From Aestuariispira ectoiniformans (GTDB lineage Bacteria > Pseudomonadota > Alphaproteobacteria > UBA8366 > Aestuariispiraceae): a stretch of DNA of 64,000 nt. The notes beneath the pieces were generated by a model that was not told where the DNA came from, made no database searches, and saw only the letters and a program-made list of their open reading frames with translations. Position 1 is the stretch's first letter. Every line of letters starts with the position of its first letter. Made by a program: the position numbers and the translations under genes. The DNA lies in the NCBI RefSeq assembly GCF_025136295.1, contig NZ_CP062788.1, forward strand, positions 1,240,001 through 1,304,000, written 5' to 3'. Below, in pieces: positions 59,603 to 64,000 of this stretch.

Positions 59603-60271
59603 TTACTCTTCCTTGCCGCCATTGGCGAGGGACCAGGCTTTCGGGTCCTTCAGGAAGGCCTCGACCTGATCGGTGGCCTCGGCAGAGAAGTAGTTTTCCT
59701 CGCGCGCGCATTCCAGCACATCCCACCAGTTGGCGAGCGAATGCAGGTTGACGCTATGCTCGTCCTTCAGTGCCTGAATGCCTTCCGGGAAGATACCATA
59801 TTCGAACAGCACGAAGCAGTCATTGCATTCTGCCCCGGCATCGCGGATGCCCTGGACGAAGCTGACCTTGGAGCCGCCGTCGGTGGTCATGTCTTCCACC
59901 AGAAGCACACGGTCACCTTCCTTCACATGGCCTTCGATCCGTGCGTTGCGGCCAAAGCCTTTCGGCTTTTTGCGGATGTAGGCCATGGGCAGCATCAGGT
60001 GGTCTGCGATCCAGGCGGAAAACGGGATGCCTGCGGTCTCGCCACCGGCAACCACGTCCAGGCTTTCAAAGCCCACGCGTTCCTCGATCAGGGCGGCGCC
60101 CATCTTCATCAACCGGCGGCGTGCGCGCGGGAAGGCGATCAGCTTGCGGCAGTCCACATAGACGGGGCTGGCGCGACCGCTGGTCAGGATGAACGGATCT
60201 TCCGGACGAAACAGCACGGACTGGGTTTCGATCAGGATGCGTGCGGTGACGCGGGCAGGGGTCGGCGCCAT
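59603..60271 (-). CDS. pyrE: Orotate phosphoribosyltransferase
   Basis: The 222-residue protein joins orotate to PRPP to make OMP in pyrimidine synthesis. FILTSGRASPVYVDCRKL (about 27-44) is the substrate-binding start of PyrE. VVAGGETAGIPFSAWIAD near residue 74 and YIRKKPKGFGRNARIEG near residue 98 form the middle. The PRPP loop is VLLVEDMTTDGGSK near residue 122. The ATG is at 60271 and length is normal. It is monocistronic on the minus strand, opposite a convergent lysE-type gene. Confidence 0.96.
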   Translation of the reverse strand: MAPTPARVTARILIETQSVLFRPEDPFILTSGRASPVYVDCRKLIAFPRARRRLMKMGAALIEERVGFESLDVVAGGETAGIPFSAWIADHLMLPMAYIRKKPKGFGRNARIEGHVKEGDRVLLVEDMTTDGGSKVSFVQGIRDAGAECNDCFVLFEYGIFPEGIQALKDEHSVNLHSLANWWDVLECAREENYFSAEATDQVEAFLKDPKAWSLANGGKEE

Positions 60272-60358
60272 GGAATGCTCTCCATCAAATCAAGATAAAT
60301 CTGCGCGCATCATAGGCATCGCGCGTGCGAGTGCAACGGGATTCGGCCTACCAAATGG

Positions 60359-61390
60359 TCAGGATTTCGGGCCCCGGAACATTTTCCCCCGAGCAAAGGC
60401 ACTCAGGCTCAACAAGGTGATGGCAACCGTTGCTGCAGTGGAGATGAGCAGCATCGCACCCGCCAGGATACCCGCCGCCAGATAACCCGTGTGGTCGAAA
60501 TAATACATGCAGGCCGTTGCCAGAAAACCGAGCGAAAGGCTGCAGCACCACCAGGGCATACCGAAGGGTACGTCCTTGAACCGGCGCAGACGCGGCAGGA
60601 AAAAGACGAAGACGAGAAGAGCAAACCCCAGGAAGGCGATTGCCATGTCATCCATATAGCCGCCGTTCAGCCTTGTGATGGCAATGCTGGCAAGCGTCGG
60701 CGGCACGATCAGCAGGAACAGGTCGGGCATCAGGACAGGCGACAGCGCGCGGCAGAATAACAGCCGGTTGAGCGTGATCGGAAAGAGCCCCAGCCACAGC
60801 AGAATGCCGGCAGCGGCAAACATCCAGGAGATATCCGGATAGCCAAGCGGCGCGCCCGTGATCGGAATGATCAGAAGTCCTGACGAGGGCAGGAACCAGG
60901 CCGGTGACACTTCTTCAGGCCTGAAGCGCCGGGACAGCCACTGGTTCAGGATCATGGCGCAGATCACCATTGTCGCGAGACAGGCGATGAGCCAGATGCT
61001 GTCGGCTATCTTGTCGAAATGGGAGGCAAAGGCCTCGATGATCATCAACAGACCCAGAGGGGCGGCGGCCAGAAAATTACCGCGGCGCGGATGGCAGAGA
61101 TCCTCACGCAGGGAAGACGGATGCCGGGTCTGTCGTGCAACATAAAGCCCGATGACCGCCAGGGCATAACCCAGACCGAAACCGATGAAGATTTTTGCCA
61201 CAAGTATCGGGAGGCCAAAAGCCGGTGCGGCAATCTCCCAGGCCAGCCCTGTGCCGAAGAACGACAGGATTCCGGCCAGCATCGTTACAGGAAAGTAGCG
61301 GATGGACCGGATTTCGCCTTCTTCGGCGGTCTCCGCGCTTTCGTTGTCTTCCGGGGCTGTGGGCTGCGGCGTTTCTATCGACATGCGCAT
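60359..61390 (-). CDS. TDT/SLAC1-type anion channel or tellurite-resistance transporter family protein
   Basis: The 343-residue protein has ten predicted transmembrane helices after an acidic, soluble N-terminus (EDNESAETAEEGE). FPVTMLAGILSFFGTGLAWE opens the first helix pair, and the ten-helix pattern with short loops matches the TDT (TehA/SLAC1) family. Plant and bacterial members conduct chloride, nitrate or malate, or give tellurite resistance. The start is ATG 61390 or ATG 61384. It stands alone between pyrE and an amino-acid ABC operon. Identification rests on fold pattern by eye, so the family call is moderately firm. Confidence 0.75.
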   Translation of the reverse strand: MRMSIETPQPTAPEDNESAETAEEGEIRSIRYFPVTMLAGILSFFGTGLAWEIAAPAFGLPILVAKIFIGFGLGYALAVIGLYVARQTRHPSSLREDLCHPRRGNFLAAAPLGLLMIIEAFASHFDKIADSIWLIACLATMVICAMILNQWLSRRFRPEEVSPAWFLPSSGLLIIPITGAPLGYPDISWMFAAAGILLWLGLFPITLNRLLFCRALSPVLMPDLFLLIVPPTLASIAITRLNGGYMDDMAIAFLGFALLVFVFFLPRLRRFKDVPFGMPWWCCSLSLGFLATACMYYFDHTGYLAAGILAGAMLLISTAATVAITLLSLSAFARGKMFRGPKS

Positions 61391-61426
61391 GGCTTCTCAA
61401 AAATGCTAGATATCGTAGTATACGCA

Positions 61427-61462
61427 AAATATAGGCCAGACAAAAGAGTCTGGCCTATATTT
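61427..61462 (-). terminator. Terminator after the polar amino-acid ABC operon
   Basis: AAATATAGGCCAGAC (61427-61441) and GTCTGGCCTATATTT (61448-61462) form a perfect 15-bp stem around AAAAGA. On the minus strand the stem ends in a T-rich stretch. It lies 17 bases after the last permease stop. Confidence 0.9.
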
Positions 61463-61478
61463 GGGATATGTCTTGGTT

Positions 61479-62216
61479 TCAGGCTTCCCGCGGCCGCAGA
61501 TGGGCGTGCAGGCGTTGCTCCAACCGTTTGAAAACCCTGGAGATGACAAAGACCAGGATCATGTAGAGGACGGCGGCTGAGATAAAGCCTTCATAAGCCA
61601 CGTAATATTTGGCGTTTACAACGCGGCCCGCCCCCAGGATGTCGATGATCGTGATCGTGCTGGCAATCACGCTGCCGTGGAGCATGAAAATCACCTCGTT
61701 GGAATACATCGGCAGGGCCCGGCGCAAGGCACCCGGCAGGATGATCCGGCGTTTCATCTTGGTGGGCGACATGCCGCAGGCCTTGGCCGCCTCGACCTCG
61801 CCAAAGGGAGTGGCCTCAATCGCGCCGCGCAAGATTTCCGTCTGATAGGCGCAACTGTTCAGCGTGAAGGCGATAAGGGCACACCACCAGGCGTCTTTCA
61901 GAAGCGGCCAGAGAAGCCCGTCGCGGACAAAGTCAAACTGGCCCAGCCCGTAATAGATCAGGTAGGTCTGCACCAGCAGCGGCGTGCCGCGGAAGAAATA
62001 GGTGAAACACCAGATCGGCCCGTTGAAAATCGGATGCCGGTTTGCGCGGGCAAAGGCCAGCGGGATCGACAGGATCCATCCAAGAACAAGGCATAGTGCC
62101 GTCAGATTGATGGTATTCCAGACGCCCTCAACATAAAGAGGCCAGTTGTCGAAAACCAGGGTCCAATCCAGGAAACCCCAATCCAGAAATGCCGACAGGC
62201 TGTTTGCTTCTTCCAT
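61479..62216 (-). CDS. Polar amino-acid ABC transporter permease, HisM/ArtM type
   Basis: The 245-residue inner-membrane protein has about five transmembrane helices and the HisMQ-type permease domain. NTINLTALCLVLGWILSIPL lies near residue 34. The EAA loop is EAAKACGMSPTKMKRRIILP (about 142-161), which docks on the ATPase. It works with the second permease, binding protein and ATPase encoded upstream on the same strand. Its start lies 3 bases after the stop of the HisQ-type gene. Confidence 0.93.
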   Translation of the reverse strand: MEEANSLSAFLDWGFLDWTLVFDNWPLYVEGVWNTINLTALCLVLGWILSIPLAFARANRHPIFNGPIWCFTYFFRGTPLLVQTYLIYYGLGQFDFVRDGLLWPLLKDAWWCALIAFTLNSCAYQTEILRGAIEATPFGEVEAAKACGMSPTKMKRRIILPGALRRALPMYSNEVIFMLHGSVIASTITIIDILGAGRVVNAKYYVAYEGFISAAVLYMILVFVISRVFKRLEQRLHAHLRPREA

Positions 62217-62219
62217 GGA

Positions 62220-62909
62220 TCAGCCCCTCCGGATACCGACGGAATATTTCTTTTCCAGCTTGCGCAGGCCGAGTTGTGAAACGGCGGTCAGCAGCAGGAA
62301 GACAACAAGCACGAAAAGCAGGAATGTGAATGGTTCACGGAATTTCCGGCCGACGGCATTGGCGACATAGACCAGTTCCTGAAGGCCCAGCACCGATACC
62401 AGCGCCGTGGTCTTGATCATCACCAGCCAGTTGTTTGTGAAGCTGGGCAGCGCATAACGTACCATCTGCGGCCAGATGATCCGGCGGAAGATAAGGCTTT
62501 TGCTCATGCCGCAGGCAATGCCTGCCTCGATCTGGCCGCGCGGGATCGCCAGGATTGCGCCACGGAAGGTTTCCGTCATATAGGCACCGAAGATAAATCC
62601 GATGGTGCCGACCCCTGCGGTAAACTGGTTGATTTCAACATAGCCCCAGAGGCCCGTTTTCTCACCGATATCCAGCAGCAACTGCTGACCACCGAAAAAC
62701 AGGATCAACATCAGAACCAGGTCGGGAATGCCACGGATCAGGGTCGTATAGCCGTTGGCGGCGCGCTGGGCCATTGCGTTCTTGGACAGTTTGGCCCATG
62801 CGCCCAGAAGGCCCAGAACAATCGCGAGCACAAGCGAGGCGACACCGACCAGAATGGTGATGCCCGTTCCCTGTAGCAGCAGCCAGCGGAATTCCCAAAT
62901 ATGTTCCAT
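62220..62909 (-). CDS. Polar amino-acid ABC transporter permease, HisQ/ArtQ type
   Basis: The 229-residue protein is the paired permease, with GTGITILVGVASLVLAIVLG near residue 15 and NGYTTLIRGIPDLVLMLILF near residue 50 (the usual RGxP segment). The EAA loop is IEAGIACGMSKSLIFRRIIW (about 127-146). ATG 62909 is preferred to the TTG at 62915. It sits between the binding protein and the HisM-type permease gene. A heterodimeric HisQM-like channel is expected. Confidence 0.93.
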   Translation of the reverse strand: MEHIWEFRWLLLQGTGITILVGVASLVLAIVLGLLGAWAKLSKNAMAQRAANGYTTLIRGIPDLVLMLILFFGGQQLLLDIGEKTGLWGYVEINQFTAGVGTIGFIFGAYMTETFRGAILAIPRGQIEAGIACGMSKSLIFRRIIWPQMVRYALPSFTNNWLVMIKTTALVSVLGLQELVYVANAVGRKFREPFTFLLFVLVVFLLLTAVSQLGLRKLEKKYSVGIRRG

Positions 62910-62992
62910 GCGCAAATAACGACTTTATTTAAATGACTTAACGAATAAGGAATGCGGAGGGGCAAGCCCCTCCGCAAGCATCAAGCAGGCGG

Positions 62993-63772
62993 TTAGCCGC
63001 CGTAGATGTCGATGTCGAAATATTTCTTCTGAAGCTTGTCGTAGGTGCCGTCGGCACGGATTTCTTTGATCGCCTTGTTGAAGGCTTTACGCAGGTCGTC
63101 ATCACCCTTGCGGACGGCAATGCCGGCGCCTTCGCCGAAATACTTCACTTCGTTGTGGTCCGCACCGAAGAAGGCAAAGCCTTTACCGTTGTCGGTTTTC
63201 AGGAAACCGTCGGAGGTTGCCAGGCCATCGGCCTCGATCGCGTCAAGACGACCGGCCATCAGGTCCAGATAGGCTTCTTCCTGGGTGCCGTAGCGTTTGA
63301 TTTCGCTGTCCGGGTATACGCTGGAAACGAAATCGTCGTGGATCGTACCGCGCTGAACGCCGATGGTTTTACCGGCCAGTGTGGACGGTTTGTCATCCGG
63401 GAAAGCGCCTTCCTTGGCGGTGAACTTACCCGGGGTGTTGTAGTATTTGTCACTGAAATCAACGCGTTTCTTACGTTCTTCCGTGATCGACATGGACGCG
63501 ACGATGGCGTCGTACTTCTTGGCGAGCAGCGCCGGGATGATGCCGTCCCAGTCCTGTTCGACCATGGTGCATTTCACCTGCATTTTTTCGCAAAGCGCAT
63601 AGGCGATGTCGATGTCGAAGCCGATCAGCTCGCCGTCGGCGGTCTTTTCGGAGAACGGAGGATATGCGCCTTCAACCCCGATGCGCAGTTCCTTCATGTC
63701 GGCGGCCGACGCGGTGTGGGCCGCGAAAGCCATGGTGGCTGCAGCAGCAGCCAAAGTCAGTTTTTTGAGCAT
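62993..63772 (-). CDS. Periplasmic binding protein for polar/basic amino acids (HisJ/ArtJ-like)
   Basis: The 259-residue periplasmic protein has a signal peptide (KLTLAAAAATMAFAAHTASA, about 4-23). GVEGAYPPFSEKTADGELIG near residue 32 and DIDIAYALCEKMQVKC follow, as in lysine/arginine/ornithine- and histidine-binding proteins. The hinge and second lobe include VASMSITEERKKRVDFSD near residue 90 and GVQRGTIHDDFV. The basic amino-acid preference is inferred from resemblance. It lies between the ATPase gene and the permeases; a small hairpin precedes it in the operon. Confidence 0.93.
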   Translation of the reverse strand: MLKKLTLAAAAATMAFAAHTASAADMKELRIGVEGAYPPFSEKTADGELIGFDIDIAYALCEKMQVKCTMVEQDWDGIIPALLAKKYDAIVASMSITEERKKRVDFSDKYYNTPGKFTAKEGAFPDDKPSTLAGKTIGVQRGTIHDDFVSSVYPDSEIKRYGTQEEAYLDLMAGRLDAIEADGLATSDGFLKTDNGKGFAFFGADHNEVKYFGEGAGIAVRKGDDDLRKAFNKAIKEIRADGTYDKLQKKYFDIDIYGG

Positions 63773-63795
63773 TCATACTCTCCCTTCAGGCAAGT

Positions 63796-63813
63796 GCCGG
63801 CCACCCAACCGGC
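63796..63813 (-). other. Small hairpin between ATPase and binding-protein genes
   Basis: GCCGG (63796-63800) pairs with CCGGC (63809-63813) in the gap between two operon genes. Such hairpins often protect the binding-protein part of the message; function here is inferred. Confidence 0.3.
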
Positions 63814-63842
63814 CATATTCTCTTAATTGTTTTTCGGGTGGG

Positions 63843-64000
63843 TCAGGTTCTGGTTCTGGCCAGAAACTGACGAAAACGTTCCGATTTCGGATTGTTGAAC
63901 ATCTCTGCCGGCGGCCCCTGTTCCTCGACCTTGCCTTCGTGCAGGAAGATCACGTCGGAACTGACGTCGCGGGCAAAACTCATTTCGTGGGTGACCACAA
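63843..64000 (-). CDS. Polar amino-acid ABC transporter ATP-binding protein (C-terminal part, cut by window edge)
   Basis: About 52 C-terminal residues are visible. They begin with VVTHEMSFARDVSSDVIFL, the H-loop region of HisP/GlnQ-type ATPases, then HEGKVEEQGPPAEMFNNP and a tail ending LARTRT. The N-terminal Walker motifs lie beyond the right edge. It is the first visible gene of the minus-strand operon with a binding protein and two permeases, and it powers that importer. Confidence 0.9.
   Translation of the reverse strand, partial: VVTHEMSFARDVSSDVIFLHEGKVEEQGPPAEMFNNPKSERFRQFLARTRT

Overview
The window looks like chromosomal DNA of a free-living, probably marine or soil alphaproteobacterium, most likely Rhodospirillales or a neighbouring order. 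This is inferred from the high-GC codon use, a YidD / Fe-S scaffold / FolE neighbourhood, the ubiTUV operon for oxygen-independent ubiquinone synthesis, an Rpe-heparinase II/III pair, many transporters and two chemoreceptors. I cannot name the genus. No rRNA, tRNA, CRISPR array or prophage was seen, and no stretch above 300 bases lacks a gene or an annotated element.

Layout. 1-2250 (minus): an archaeal-looking nucleoside phosphorylase with a PRPP-synthetase-like gene that runs off the left edge. 2453-10780 (plus): a catabolic operon of the 2-aminobenzoyl-CoA type (flavin monooxygenase/reductase fusion, SDR, MarR, crotonase, acyl-CoA dehydrogenase, CoA ligase, thioesterase, RidA), with a perfect 18-bp palindrome in its promoter. 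10796-21000: orphan binding protein, YidD, Fe-S scaffold, FolE, BHMT-type methyltransferase, TauE exporter, a chemoreceptor, a degenerate glycosyltransferase, hydantoinase A and a DHH phosphoesterase. 21160-27000: an AstE/aspartoacylase-type protein, a tiny GIY-YIG nuclease gene bracketed by inverted hairpin repeats, ubiTUV behind a textbook FNR box, and lpd. 27011-32773: small regulator-plus-enzyme or regulator-plus-pump modules, several with visible palindromic operators. 32998-42300: purH, CapD-type dehydratase, lipid-carrier sugar transferase and epimerase, UDP-sugar dehydrogenase, heparinase-like protein and rpe, that is, surface polysaccharide genes mixed with housekeeping genes. 42433-49404: DUF423 protein, a low-complexity protein, an oligopeptide-type ABC importer without ATPases, an XRE-cupin regulator with a GNAT, and an AT-rich VasI/TagO-like orphan. 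49401-58719: LysR, MttB-family methyltransferase and enolase-superfamily enzyme, a large chemoreceptor, creatininase family, DMT exporter, nitroreductase and MarR. 58837-64000: LysE exporter, pyrE, a TDT/SLAC1 channel and a polar amino-acid ABC importer cut by the right edge.

The most unusual item is at 22332-22702. A low-GC GIY-YIG endonuclease gene fills the space between two 32-bp hairpin repeats in inverted orientation. The same repeat occurs as inverted pairs without the gene at 4848-4961 and 48500-48614. Stem sequences differ between copies by compensatory changes, while the CTTGA loop and the flanks are kept. This resembles a REP/RAYT system with a GIY-YIG nuclease in the place of the transposase. 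Other points of interest are the crotonase without its catalytic glutamates, the RidA enzyme in the aminobenzoyl-CoA operon, the FNR-controlled ubiTUV, and the MttB/enolase-superfamily locus without a corrinoid partner.
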